A stretch of 64,000 nucleotides of DNA. It comes from Branchiostoma belcheri. Taxonomy: Eukaryota; Chordata; Leptocardii; Amphioxiformes; Branchiostomatidae. The stretch lies in assembly GCF_001625305.1 (NCBI RefSeq), contig NW_017803909.1, positions 8,836,346-8,900,345 on the forward strand. Direction: 5' to 3'. The notes under the pieces were generated by a model, which saw nothing but the letters and a program-made list of their open reading frames with translations, ran no database searches and had not been told where the DNA came from. Below are positions 26,201 to 33,602 of this stretch, piece by piece (the first letter of the stretch is position 1; the number at the start of each line of letters is the position of its first letter). A program made the position numbers and the translations under genes.

Positions 26201-29200
26201 GGGTTGAAACATGGAGCTCCTTGGTTGAAAAGAGGCCTATTTGGCAGTGTAGAAATTGCCGCCAAACTTTCTGGGTGTGGAAAGTCAAAGGTGGTGGGAT
26301 GGGCTGACCTCCATGTTCTATCTGATCTTTTCCGGTGAATTGGCGCCAAATTGGCTTCGGAGAAATTGGGCTCATTGCTCGTCAGAGGGGCAGCTAGAGG
26401 CGTGGAGAGAGAGCTCGGAATTCCAATCTGGGGATCGACCATTAAGGCACTTAAGGTCTTCTTGAACTTATTCAGGCACAGACACCCTACACACAGCATT
26501 GTTTAAACTTTGCCTTCAATACATTTTGGGGCTTGGAGATATAGCAATTAAAGTAGACCATTTCCTCCCTCAATAGTTACAGAATGAAATGTGCCAAACC
26601 TCTTAGGTCACATGTACAGCATTTGATGACTTACCTGCCTGTAACGTTCGGCTGTGAATGTTTTCTGTCTAATGGTTTCGGGATTCTATAGACGACAAAG
26701 ATGTATGGAATAAGTGTAGTAATCTTGGACAAGGCATTGGTGCAACTTGATACAGAAAGGAATGATAGAGGGGGGTGTTTTACCTGATTCAGAATCGGAA
26801 TCAGAGATGCTCCATGGTCCTGACGGCTTGTTGTACGAGCTCGACGGCTTGTGGTACGAGCCCGAAGGCTTGGGGTACGAGCCCGGCGGCTTGTGGTACG
26901 AGCCCGAAGGCTTGGGGTACGAGCCCGGCGGCTTGTGGTACGAGCCCGACGGCTTGTTGTACGAGCCCGGCGGTTTGTTGTACGAGCCCGACGGCTTGTT
27001 GTACGAGCCCGACGGCTTGTGGTACGAGCCCGACGCCGGCTTGTGGTACGAGCCCCCGTTCACGCCATCGGAATAGCCACTATGCCTGTGGCGATTTGAG
27101 GATCTGTGGGCCAAGAGCACATTTTGTACAAGCTGACTGTGAGACCTCGAGGAAGACGCGGTGCTGTACATCTTGGCGGGTTACGTCTTAGCTGTTGGCG
27201 CTGAAACACGTCTAGTCCGCAATGCAATAACAAGTTTAGGCGCGTTGTAGCTCCGACCCCTGTTACAATTGGTCGCACACCCAACACTACCAACACGTAG
27301 CCGTGAACGTGATGGGACTACTCAAACCATGGAGGTAGAAAAACAACTCCAGGCTAAAACTCAACTAACAATGTCACTCCCATCTAAGGTAATGCCTGAG
27401 GCGACACATCTCGTATGACTTCATTCAGCTTCAGTGTGTTAACGTTGTCTGTATAATGTCAAAATATCAGATGCAGAGAATGGGGAGGGGGATGGTAAAG
27501 GTGCTGGCGGCTGAAGAAGACTCCTAGAGGAAAGCTCTAGCTAGCTGCTCTAGCTCTATGTCCACTGAGCCAAACAAGGCATATTCTGAGATTACATGTT
27601 ATAAGATTCACTTACGCGTATGCCGTATACCTATACAGGAGACAGTGAGGCGAAAATAGACACGTTTTCCTGGGTGGTTCTTTCGCTATCATGTGTATAC
27701 AGTGGGGCGAAAAGGAGCCGATTTGGTAGCTGAAACAAAACCCTGGATGTGTAGGGTCAAAACGAAGAGCCCGAAAGGCCGCCAAAATGTCTCTTGTGGC
27801 TCCGACGAAAATTCTGGGAGTAGAGATTCAAAGGTGGGGAGTGGGTGGGGGGATGGGCTGCCAGTTTTTCGGGAGAATTAGCGCCAAATTTGTTTCTGAG
27901 AATGGGGATCGTGGAGACAAATATCGGGATTCCAATCCGGGGTTCGACCATCAAGGAACCTTTGTCTTTTTGAACTTTGTGACCGTACACTTCTGGGAGT
28001 GGAGAGTCAAAGGTGGGGACTGGGGGGATGGGATGACAGTTTTTCGGGAGGATCAGCGCCAAATTGGTTTCGGAGAATGGGGATGGTGGAGACAGTAAGA
28101 GGTGTGGAGAGGGATATCGGGATTCCAATCCGGGGTTCGACCATCAAGGCACCTTTGTCTTTTTGAACTTTGTGACCGTGCACATATTCACGCACACTGG
28201 CACCGACGCCCTGCCTGCACATAGATTTAGACAAAAGGATTTAGGCATTTTTTACTTTGATACCAAAACATTTCAGGGGCTGAAAAGTACACCATTCCTT
28301 CCCTCGACAGTTTACAACGTGATGGTCATGGAGCGAAGCCAGAAGCATGGCCAGAAATCTCCGATAGGGGGTCGACGATTAAGGCATGCACCTTTGTGTT
28401 CTTCAAATTTGTGACCGTGAACGTATTCACACACAGATCTATAAGCACGGCAAGGCGTTTTACACCCAGAGAATTAGATATATGTTTGCTTTTGCCATCA
28501 ATTGATCTGGGGCTTGGAGATATATCATAACAAGTATAAATCGTGACCGTCGGCCTGTTGTATGTCGGATACGACGGACTCGCGCCAAGCGTGATTCTGC
28601 GTCAGTGTGTTGTCTGTATAATGTGGGGATGCAAGGGGTTTGGTACGGGAGGGGTGTGTGGGGGCAGTAAGGGACTGAGGGGTGATGAAGACACATGAAG
28701 GAAAGTCCAGAGCCAAACAAGGTATATTCAAAGACCACAAGAAGAGCTATGATGGGCTGCCGCTAAATTGTCTCTGCTGGCTCTTGCGAAAATTCTGGGT
28801 GTGGAGGGTCAAAGGGGGTAGGGGATGGGCTGCCAGTTCTTCGAAAGAATTAGCGCCAAATTGGTTTCGGAGAATGGGGGTCGAGTCAAAAAGGAGATCC
28901 AAAGGGCCGCCAAAAAATTTCTCTTGTGGCTCTGACNNNNNNNNNNNNNNNNNNNNNNNNNNNNNNNNNNNNNNNNNNNNNNNNNNNNNNNNNNNNNNNN
29001 NNNNNNNNNNNNNNNNNNNNNNNNNNNNNNNNNNNNNNNNNNNNNNNNNNNNNNNNNNNNNNNNNNNNNNNNNNNNNNNNNNNNNNNNNNNNNNNNNNNN
29101 NNNNNNNNNNNNNNNNNNNNNNNNNNNNNNNNNNNNNNNNNNNNNNNNNNNNNNNNNNNNNNNNNNNNNNNNNNNNNNNNNNNNNNNNNNNNNNNNNNNN

Positions 29201-30317
29201 NNNNNNNNNNNNNNNNNNNNNNNNNNNNNNNNNNNNNNNNNNNNNNNNNNNNNNNNNNNNNNNNNNNNNNNNNNNNNNNNNNNNNNNNNNNNNNNNNNNN
29301 NNNNNNNNNNNNNNNNNNNNNNNNNNNNNNNNNNNNNNNNNNNNNNNNNNNNNNNNNNNNNNNNNNNNNNNNNNNNNNNNNNNNNNNNNNNNNNNNNNNN
29401 NNNNNNNNNNNNNNNNNNNNNNNNNNNNNNNNNNNNNNNNNNNNNNNNNNNNNNNNNNNNNNNNNNNNNNNNNNNNNNNNNNNNNNNNNNNNNNNNNNNN
29501 NNNNNNNNNNNNNNNNNNNNNNNNNNNNNNNNNNNNNNNNNNNNNNNNNNNNNNNNNNNNNNNNNNNNNNNNNNNNNNNNNNNNNNNNNNNNNNNNNNNN
29601 NNNNNNNNNNNNNNNNNNNNNNNNNGATCACGTCCACCGAGGCTCTGTCCTGGCACTAGGCCTGGGTAGTCCATGGTAGCTAGCGACAATACGGAGCCGG
29701 ACACCCAGGCTATCGAAACTCCACGACTCAGGAACTCAGTACATGCGTACAGTGCCGATTCATAAATTCCGCAAAAAGCCAACATGTGCCGGCTTGTTGT
29801 ATACGTCGCTAAGTACTGCCGCAAATTCACAATACCAGCTTTGCATTCCTGTGGTTTAGTATACATATAGCATTTTTATTTTTGACCGGAATTTTTTTTA
29901 TTCGCCCGCTCGCACTAGTTTGGGGGTCTTCAGAGGATGTCATCCAGAAAATTATGTCGGTGTGGCCTTACCTGATTCAGGCTCGCCGATAGGGACACAC
30001 ACTGCCACTGGTCCACGGTTCGGCGCGGGTTTGGTTGTCGGGCCGAACCAGTTGGATCCGGAACCTCCCACGGGCTTGTACTCCGGCTTCACACTCGGCC
30101 TGATAGTGTGGGAGACCGGCGGCGGGATGTAACCACAGGTCGTCGGCTTGTTGTATGTTGGACGGGACGGTCTCGGCGGAAAGCGGCTACTCCCACCAAG
30201 CGTGCCGCCAGTTGCACCGTAACCGTGGTAGCTACTCCCGCCAACCGTTGTACCGTAACGGCGGTAGTAGTAAGTGTATCGGCTGGAAACCGAGGAAGAC
30301 CCGTTCATGTACGACAT
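11012..30317 (-). CDS. Transglutaminase gene B (complete, two alternative first exons)
   Basis: Protein-glutamine gamma-glutamyltransferase. First exon 29972-30317 or 26784-27171 joins the common exons 23860-24036, 22911-23023, 20741-20879, 20266-20384, 19920-20027, 19486-19660, 18715-18856, 18295-18398, 16696-16811, 15972-16098, 14767-14885, 14159-14324, 13050-13210, 12021-12157 and 11012-11204. All phases close exactly, giving proteins of 827 and 813 residues. In the longer form the catalytic Cys is about 397 (GQCWVF), His 457 (FHVWNEAW) and Asp 480 ([11 protein letters not shown]), with family-like spacing, and the Trp of PWNFGQ is kept. Domain order: variable N-terminus, N-domain (exons 1-3), papain-like core (4-10), two beta-barrels (11-15). 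Among human paralogues it recalls TGM1/F13A in exon plan and motifs. There is no signal peptide. The C-terminus is altered by a LINE and a tandem repeat. Gene A faces it tail to tail; gene C lies upstream in the same direction. Confidence 0.93.
11215..11690 (-). mobile_element. LINE ORF2 C-terminal fragment (last intron of gene B)
   Basis: A - strand frame encodes [12 protein letters not shown], then [20 protein letters not shown], the tail seen in many non-LTR ORF2 proteins. It lies directly beside the last exon. Confidence 0.6.
12021..12157 (-). CDS. Gene B exon 14
   Basis: Acceptor TCCTGGTAG, donor CACAA|GTACGT. It encodes [20 protein letters not shown] and [15 protein letters not shown], the start of beta-barrel 2. 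Length 137. Confidence 0.93.
12545..13010 (+). mobile_element. LINE 3' end (intron of gene B)
   Basis: A frame reads [40 protein letters not shown] and [15 protein letters not shown], then stops. A 3' tail follows to 'ttgaataaattaaattg'. Typical 5'-truncated non-LTR element. Confidence 0.7.
13050..13210 (-). CDS. Gene B exon 13
   Basis: Acceptor CCTTCCAG, donor AAG|GTAGGT. It encodes [37 protein letters not shown] and ELIIK. Length 161. Confidence 0.93.
13330..13640 (-). mobile_element. AT-rich LINE tail-like repeat
   Basis: It starts with (TTTG)n and contains, on the - strand, 'gaagatcccagacaagcca'. This looks like the 3' tail of a retroelement; there is no coding frame. Confidence 0.4.
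14159..14324 (-). CDS. Gene B exon 12
   Basis: Acceptor ATCTTAG, donor GGAG|GTTAGT. It encodes [40 protein letters not shown] and [12 protein letters not shown]. Length 166. Confidence 0.93.
14400..14700 (-). mobile_element. Helitron-like non-autonomous element, copy 1
   Basis: Read on the - strand it ends with a hairpin ATTTGC-TTT-GCAAAT about 12 bases before CTAG followed by T, which fits a Helitron 3' end (hairpin, CTRR, T). Copies are at 35632-35855 and 41265-41550. Confidence 0.6.
14767..14885 (-). CDS. Gene B exon 11
   Basis: Acceptor CCTACAG, donor GATGAT|GTAAGT. It encodes [20 protein letters not shown] and an acidic end [13 protein letters not shown]. Length 119. Confidence 0.93.
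15305..15760. mobile_element. Foldback MITE family 2, copy 1
   Basis: Two long arms around 'gcgaccactgtcgccttcat' and its mirror 'gaaggcgacagtggtcgctg' form a near-complete palindrome, ending in 'gatgaactttcatgataac'. Other copies: 34218-34410 (one arm) and 38366-38645. Confidence 0.75.
15972..16098 (-). CDS. Gene B exon 10
   Basis: Acceptor CATTCCAG, donor GAAG|GTCATT. It encodes [40 protein letters not shown], the end of the catalytic core. Length 127. Confidence 0.93.
16130..16545. mobile_element. Foldback MITE family 1, copy 2
   Basis: It starts 'tccgtgaatagtttcatca' and ends with the mirrored 'gagtctctttactcagtg'. It lies in the intron between gene B exons 9 and 10 and carries extra nested short inverted segments. 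Confidence 0.75.
16696..16811 (-). CDS. Gene B exon 9
   Basis: Acceptor GTGTTAG, donor CAG|GTACGT. It encodes [38 protein letters not shown]. Gene C has GVYCCGPC here; B keeps one of the two neighbouring cysteines. Length 116. Confidence 0.9.
16812..17490. other. Gene B intron 8, left part
   Basis: AT-rich DNA with several 'ttatgcaaat'-like octamers and a 'gaaaacataaacttcttggc' piece shared with the repeat at 51590-52200. It looks like old repeat; no gene is seen. Confidence 0.45.
17495..18290 (-). mobile_element. Helitron-like element, copy in intron 8 of gene B
   Basis: Nearly the same 0.8-kb sequence is present in the opposite orientation at 21953-22740. On the - strand the end has a hairpin ATTTGC-TCCAAA-GCAAAT, then 14 bases and CTAG-T, fitting a Helitron terminus. 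The other end ('atgggttcaccac') lies next to the donor of exon 8. An internal repeated 57-bp-like segment ('gctctgtgcaggtgttaat') occurs twice. Confidence 0.6.
18295..18398 (-). CDS. Gene B exon 8 (catalytic His and Asp)
   Basis: Acceptor AATATTAG, donor GACG|GTATTT. It encodes [20 protein letters not shown] and [14 protein letters not shown], with the catalytic His and Asp. A Helitron-like element begins within about ten bases of the donor. Length 104. Confidence 0.92.
18715..18856 (-). CDS. Gene B exon 7
   Basis: Acceptor CTCCTCAG, donor TCTG|GTAGGA. It encodes [39 protein letters not shown] and ends SVW. It is nine bases longer than gene C exon 7. Confidence 0.93.
19050..19470 (+). mobile_element. 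LINE 3' end (intron 6 of gene B)
   Basis: A broken frame shows [20 protein letters not shown], the C-terminal Cys/His piece of ORF2, and the tail ends 'gcaataaacttcatcatta', like the LINE at 24815-25695. Confidence 0.65.
19486..19660 (-). CDS. Gene B exon 6 (catalytic Cys)
   Basis: Acceptor CTGTCCAG, donor ACAG|GTAAGA. It encodes [40 protein letters not shown] and [12 protein letters not shown], with the active-site Cys. Length 175. Confidence 0.95.
19920..20027 (-). CDS. Gene B exon 5
   Basis: Acceptor CTTCATCAG, donor AAGATG|GTGAGA. It encodes [20 protein letters not shown] and [13 protein letters not shown]. Length 108, phase 0 on both sides. Confidence 0.93.
20266..20384 (-). CDS. Gene B exon 4
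   Basis: Acceptor TTTTGCAG, donor CAG|GTAGGA. It encodes [39 protein letters not shown]; the Trp of PWNFGQ is the family's transition-state-stabilising residue. Length 119. Confidence 0.93.
20741..20879 (-). CDS. Gene B exon 3
   Basis: Acceptor TCCCGCAG, donor AAGG|GTAAGG. It encodes [20 protein letters not shown] and [20 protein letters not shown], the end of the N-domain. Length 139. Confidence 0.93.
21131..21262. repeat. Long palindrome (intron 2 of gene B)
   Basis: Arms of about 57 bases around 'tgtgattaagccttgtcagt' and 'actgacaaggctttatcaca' flank a short loop. It is part of a larger element running to about 21720 with inverted ends near 'tcatatagc' and 'gctatatga'. Confidence 0.8.
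21953..22740 (+). mobile_element. Helitron-like element, inverted copy in intron 2 of gene B
   Basis: Reverse-complement copy of 17495-18290, ending 'caaatattggcctttctag' followed by T. It starts with a small hairpin ('atgggttcacaacacca' and its mirror). Confidence 0.65.
22911..23023 (-). CDS. Gene B exon 2
   Basis: Acceptor TTCAATTAG, donor GAG|GTTATA (weak beyond GT). It encodes [31 protein letters not shown]. Length 113 equals gene C exon 2. It is separated from exon 3 by an inserted 0.8-kb repeat. Confidence 0.88.
23030..23560 (-). mobile_element. LINE ORF2 C-terminus (intron 1 of gene B)
   Basis: A - strand frame encodes [20 protein letters not shown] and [19 protein letters not shown], the Cys/His-rich C-terminal motif of non-LTR ORF2, then a stop and a poly-T/A tail. 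Confidence 0.8.
23860..24036 (-). CDS. Gene B exon 1 (first common exon)
   Basis: Acceptor TCTTTTCAG, donor TTTG|GTGAGA. It starts at phase 1 (G then AC makes Asp) and encodes [40 protein letters not shown] and the N-domain strands. Every upstream first exon ends with the single base that completes this codon. Confidence 0.93.
24815..25695 (+). pseudogene. LINE reverse transcriptase fragment
   Basis: The + strand gives [16 protein letters not shown] and, after an in-frame stop where Trp is usual, [20 protein letters not shown], then [19 protein letters not shown]. These are conserved reverse transcriptase motifs. The frame is broken and most of the catalytic domain is deleted before the 3' end 'gcaataaaaattcatcatt'. 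Confidence 0.85.
25975..26165. repeat. Promoter-like module copy (GC-box sequence)
   Basis: It contains 'tagccccgcccctcggccc' then 'atcctta', and aligns over about 180 bases with 31930-32175. Shorter versions lie just upstream of first exons a and b of gene B. Confidence 0.55.
26225..26470. repeat. Local repeat family, copy 1
   Basis: Shares 'gaattggcgccaaattgg', 'ttcggagaa' and 'gggatcgaccat' with copies at 27690-28200, 28330-28430, 28740-28936 and 31110-31625. The family is confined to the gene B first-exon region of this window. Confidence 0.6.
26784..27171 (-). CDS. Gene B alternative first exon a: Gly-Ser-Tyr-x-Lys-Pro heptad repeat
   Basis: ATG at 27171 (context GCCAAGATGT), donor TCAG|GTAAAA, phase 1. 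It encodes 129 residues: a Ser/His/Arg-rich head with Gln12 and Gln16, then eleven heptads G-S-Y-(H/N/P)-K-P-(S/P) at residues 40-117, then an acidic end ([10 protein letters not shown]). Heptads give one Lys and one Tyr every seven residues. Lys is the acyl acceptor of transglutaminases, so self-crosslinking is an inference worth testing. The repeats recall Tyr/Lys/Pro adhesive proteins only in composition. The 5' flank is homologous to that of first exon b. Confidence 0.88.
26827..27057. repeat. In-frame 21-bp minisatellite inside first exon a
   Basis: Units of 21 bases ('ggcttgtggtacgagcccga' plus one base on the + strand) give the eleven heptads; one unit is three bases longer. The number of units may vary between individuals. 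Confidence 0.92.
27244..27265 (-). promoter_or_regulatory. GC-box-like element upstream of first exon a
   Basis: On the + strand 'gttgtagctccgacccctgt' lies about 75 bases upstream of the ATG of exon a. The same module is about 80 bases upstream of the ATG of exon b. It is a candidate proximal promoter element, inferred from conservation between the two copies. Confidence 0.4.
27690..28200. repeat. Local repeat family, tandem copies
   Basis: Two adjacent copies contain 'ggaacctttgtctttttga', 'actttgtgaccgt' and 'tcggagaatggggat'. No coding function is supported. Confidence 0.65.
28560..28936. repeat. Local duplication matching 30930-31260
   Basis: Segments such as 'tctgcgtcagtgtg', 'atgcaaggggtttggt' and 'gatgggctgccagttcttcg' appear in the same order at 30930-31260. 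This points to a duplicated block that contains a first exon and its flank. The copy runs into the assembly gap. Confidence 0.7.
28937..29625. other. Assembly gap (Ns)
   Basis: 689 undetermined bases between the two first exons of gene B, entered from a local repeat. Any feature here, including another first exon, would be hidden. Confidence 1.
29880..29970. mobile_element. Harbinger-type MITE end at the donor of first exon b
   Basis: It matches the right end of the MITE at 30437-30842 ('ttcgcccgctcgc', then 'gtggcc' and TTA). Its terminal GGCCAC with a TAA target site starts exactly inside the GTAAGG donor. Confidence 0.65.
29972..30317 (-). CDS. Gene B alternative first exon b: Tyr/Gly/Ser/Pro-rich
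   Basis: ATG at 30317 (context GCCAAGATGT), donor TCAG|GTAAGG, phase 1, 115 codons. The protein starts [20 protein letters not shown], has PTYNKPTT, and then [15 protein letters not shown], a motif nearly repeated in gene C first exon c ([15 protein letters not shown]). It ends GEPES. The intron side of the donor is the end of a Harbinger-type MITE. It is probably a paralogue of first exon a by local duplication, since the 5' flanks align. Confidence 0.87.
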
Positions 30318-30390
30318 CTTGGCAGGTTGTGTCTCGGCTGTTGGCGCTCAAACACGTCTAGTCCAATATGCACGTAACACCTTTTAAGCG

Positions 30391-30427
30391 CACCGTAGCT
30401 CCGCCCCCGGCGCCTGTCCTTATAATT
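30391..30427 (-). promoter_or_regulatory. Candidate core promoter of first exon b
   Basis: The + strand has 'tagctccgcccccggcg' followed by 'ccttataatta', which on the - strand is a TTATAAGG (TATA-like) box upstream of a GC box. It is 80-110 bases upstream of the ATG. This is inference from motif and position only. Confidence 0.35.
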
Positions 30428-30436
30428 AGTTTTTGT

Positions 30437-30842
30437 TAGGCCACAGCAAGTAATTTTTATGGATGACGTCAGCTCGCGCATTAATTTTCAGCCGATTTTG
30501 AAAAAAAATTGTTGCCTTCTGACAGTGGCCAACATGCCGACGATGGGCAAAGATGTCTGTTGCCATGCTGGAAGGTGGATGAAAGATAACTATGAAGAGA
30601 GGAGGCAAGACAAGGCTCTGATTTAATGTTTTGTTTCTTACTTTGATGCAGTGATATGTGATGCTGGCTGTGTATATGTGATGTTCCCACTGAATTAAAA
30701 CCATTTGTACAATGATTGAGTCAAAATTTTAGAATGTAGGAACCTTGTTTTTTTCGACCCGCCTTGTTTTTCTTCGCCCGCTCGCGTTAGATTTGGAGTC
30801 TGCGGAGGATTTCTTCCATAAAATTTACTTGTTGTGGCCTTA
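30437..30842. mobile_element. MITE, PIF/Harbinger type
   Basis: About 405 bp with inverted ends GGCCAC...GTGGCC, flanked by TTA on both sides (the TWA target site of Harbinger elements). A full-length relative lies inverted at 61138-61536. Confidence 0.75.
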
Positions 30843-31109
30843 CAATAGATCACACCCGTACCACTCTCGTACTGGAGATACTCAAAGTCAACGGACATTA
30901 CTAGTATCTCTACCATCTAAGGTAATGCCTGAGGCGACACATCTCGTTGGACTTGATTCTGCGTCAGTGTGATGTCTGTATAATGTGGGTATGCAAGGGG
31001 TTTGGTGCGTAGATGGGGGTGGGGGCAGTAAGGGACTGGGGGGTGATGAAAGACACATATAGGAAAGTCCAGAGCCAAGCAAGGTATATTCAAAGACTAC
31101 AAGGAGAGC

Positions 31110-31625
31110 TTTGATGGGCCGCCAAATTGTCTCTGATGGCTCTGACGAAAATTTTGGGTGTGGAGGGTCAAAGGGGGCAGGGGATGGGCTGCCAGTTCTT
31201 CGAAAGAATTAGCGCCAAATTGCAATTGGTTTCGGAGAATGGGGGTCGAGTCAAAAAGGAGATCCCAAACCGCCGCCAAAATTCTCTTGTGGCTCTGACG
31301 AAAATTCTGCGGGTAGAGATTTGTTTGCCAAATTTGTTGGGGATCGTGGAGACAGATATCTGGATTCCAATCCGGGGTTCGACCATCAAGGAACCTTTGT
31401 CTTTTTGAACGTTGTGACCGTGCACTTCTGGGAGTGGAGAGTCAAAGGTGGGGACTGGGGGGATGGGCTGCCAGTGTTTCGGGAGAATTAGCGCCAAATT
31501 GGTTTCGGAGAATGGGGATGGTGGAGACAGTAAGAGGTGTGGAGAGGGATATCGGGATTCCAATCTGGGGATCGATCATCAAGGAACCTTTGTTTTCTTG
31601 AACTTTGTGACCCTGCACGTAAACG
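31110..31625. repeat. Local repeat family, copies
   Basis: Aligned with 28740-28936 and with 27690-28200 ('tcaaaggtggggactgggg', 'gtttcggagaatggggatg'). No coding function is supported. Confidence 0.65.
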
Positions 31626-31880
31626 CGCCCTAGGCCTACGTGCAGCTATGGACAAGATTTGTTTTGGACTAAGAATTTAGGTAGATCTTTCGAATCGTCT
31701 TCATCGAATCGCGGACTTTTTTTTCTATTTGGCCAATTCTTACTCTTTCTTGGTAGCCTGGTTGAGGCTAAGACTTGTGGACAATGTTCACAGCTGTGTG
31801 GCCCAAGGGCTACAGGGAGATACTAAAGGCGCAGGGAGAAACGTTGACAGCTGAGAGAAGAATGTAATGATTTCAATGAC

Positions 31881-31938
31881 TCATCACAGCGGGTGAGGTG
31901 GAATTCGTGGAAGACAGGATGTGATTCGATGACGACAT
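31881..31938 (-). CDS. Candidate extra first exon of gene B (weak)
   Basis: Directly below a GC-box module copy (31961-31986) there is an ATG at 31938, a 19-codon frame (MSSSNHILSSTNSTSPAVM) and a possible donor A|GTCATT in phase 1. Position and phase fit the other first exons, but the exon is short and could be chance. Confidence 0.25.
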
Positions 31939-32175
31939 CTTTCAAACCGCGACGAGTGCGTTAGCTCCGCCCCTCTGCCTATCCTTGTGTTCTCTAACCA
32001 ATGGATGACACCCACAGCTGATCCTCACGTGGGCGTAGCCATGGCAACATCACTGCAACGTCACTGCCATTACCCCTCCCAGCTGATGAATGCAAAGGCC
32101 AGGCCGACCCGTCGAACAACTATCTCCGGCCTTGGCCGACAAAGAGTGGCAAATCAGTCATCAGTTAACTTTGTG
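31930..32175. repeat. Promoter-like module copy
   Basis: Contains 'ttagctccgcccctctgcc' and 'tatccttgtg' and aligns with 25975-26165. See the shorter copies beside first exons a and b. Confidence 0.55.
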
Positions 32176-33463
32176 TACGCGTCATGCAGATCTGACAAGG
32201 ACGAAATAGACGCAAATAACTATAGGAGCTAACAAACGCCACATGATAGCGGAGAAGTCATAATAAATCGTGGGCTTAAAAAAATGACACCATAAGCTTT
32301 GAAAATTTTTCTGGAATGCATAGCTGTCGTTTTAGCTTTGTTTTGTATTCTTCTAGAGGACAATGATCTGATAAACCTTTTGATATAGTTTCGTACGCGC
32401 GCGCCAGTTCGGTGATCTTCTACACTCAGGTATTATTTTCCCTGTTTACCCATGACCTGTACTTAGCTCGTTAGAGCACAAGCGTACAATAAAGGTCTTT
32501 CATTCATTATTTCTGCTATAATTAACAAACTTTCCTTGCACCCTCCCCTTAGTATAGCGTCAGATATAGCTTTATAGGGCTGTTCTAGGCTTTATTCAGG
32601 CAACCTTTCATCTTGTATGTTCATTGTGAAAGATGATTTGAACCCCCAGGGCCTAAAACAAGACGCAAGTTTACTATTTTGGGGGATAAGATGTTGCCAT
32701 AATATTGCTATATACGTTATACGAAACGCACGTTTACAAAGTTCCTTATTGTTGACGCTGTGAAGGTGGAAGATTACCCCTCTATACCGTATCTATACGT
32801 CGGGTTGTGAGTAAAGGACTTTGTTATTCTAAGCTTATGTCTGTATTTTCTCGAGCTTGTGTTGTGATCATTCGTACTATCTAGGAAACTGATAAGTAGA
32901 TTTTTTTCTATGATGGGTTTCAATAACAGAGTCATCCAGAAAAAATGAACACAGGATAATTTTATTTATTGGAAACGTTTTTATGACAAGAAGTGCTTCT
33001 GAAGTCTTTATATCTTAACTTTCATTGGGTTTCTATTCGAATCAATTAAAACCTGTCGCCGCAACATCATTCTTAACAATTAACAGTAATGCTTCAAGCA
33101 ATATATATATATATATATAGACTTTATTACTTTGCTGGAGAATTAAGTCTACTACAAAGGCACATCAGCTTGTTTCTGGTACAAAAGATAGCTATAATTC
33201 TACAATAGATGTATTCCTATTGGAAATTGGAATTAATGGTTATTATGGTATTTCCATTTTCCATTTCTATTTTAAGTATAAAATCTACCAAGGCCTGTCT
33301 ATTACAAAAGCTCTGTTTTTCTAGTCCCCTTTCCTTTTTGCGTATTTAGCCTATTGAAATATTGATAGTGAAATAGTTCCTACAGAAGTTTTGAGCAGAA
33401 ACGTTGATCATCATATGCCTCAAACGTCGCCAAATCTCGCGTGTTTTTGTCTCGCGAGATTGA
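32176..33463. other. Spacer between gene C stop and gene B first exons
   Basis: No coding frame is seen. It holds a (TA)n run at 33099-33119 and, near 33340-33450, sequence also present at 10040-10215 beside gene B. 'cgtacaataaaggtctttc' near 32485 resembles a retroelement or gene 3' end. Confidence 0.5.
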
Positions 33464-33602
33464 TCAGCTGACCGTGACGTCGAGCTCGCCGGTGACCTGT
33501 GTGAGCTTGTTGGAAGTGAAGGACGCCATGATGGTTTTCTTTCCCGGCTTCCTCGGCGTCATCCTCTCCATCACACGCACTGTCTCTCCCGGTTTGATGG
33601 GT
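33464..33602 (-). CDS. Gene C exon 15
   Basis: Acceptor CTTTGCAG. It encodes [41 protein letters not shown] and TGA at 33464-33466. This is the normal ending against which the gene B tail is judged. Confidence 0.94.

Noticed and set aside
26747-27099. + strand frames rich in WYEPDGL- or VRARRL-like repeats
   Set aside because: They are antisense and frame shadows of the heptad repeat in gene B first exon a, which has ATG, donor and phase support on the - strand.
28682-29866. Long open frames on both strands across 28.9-29.6 kb
   Set aside because: They consist mostly of undetermined bases in the assembly gap.
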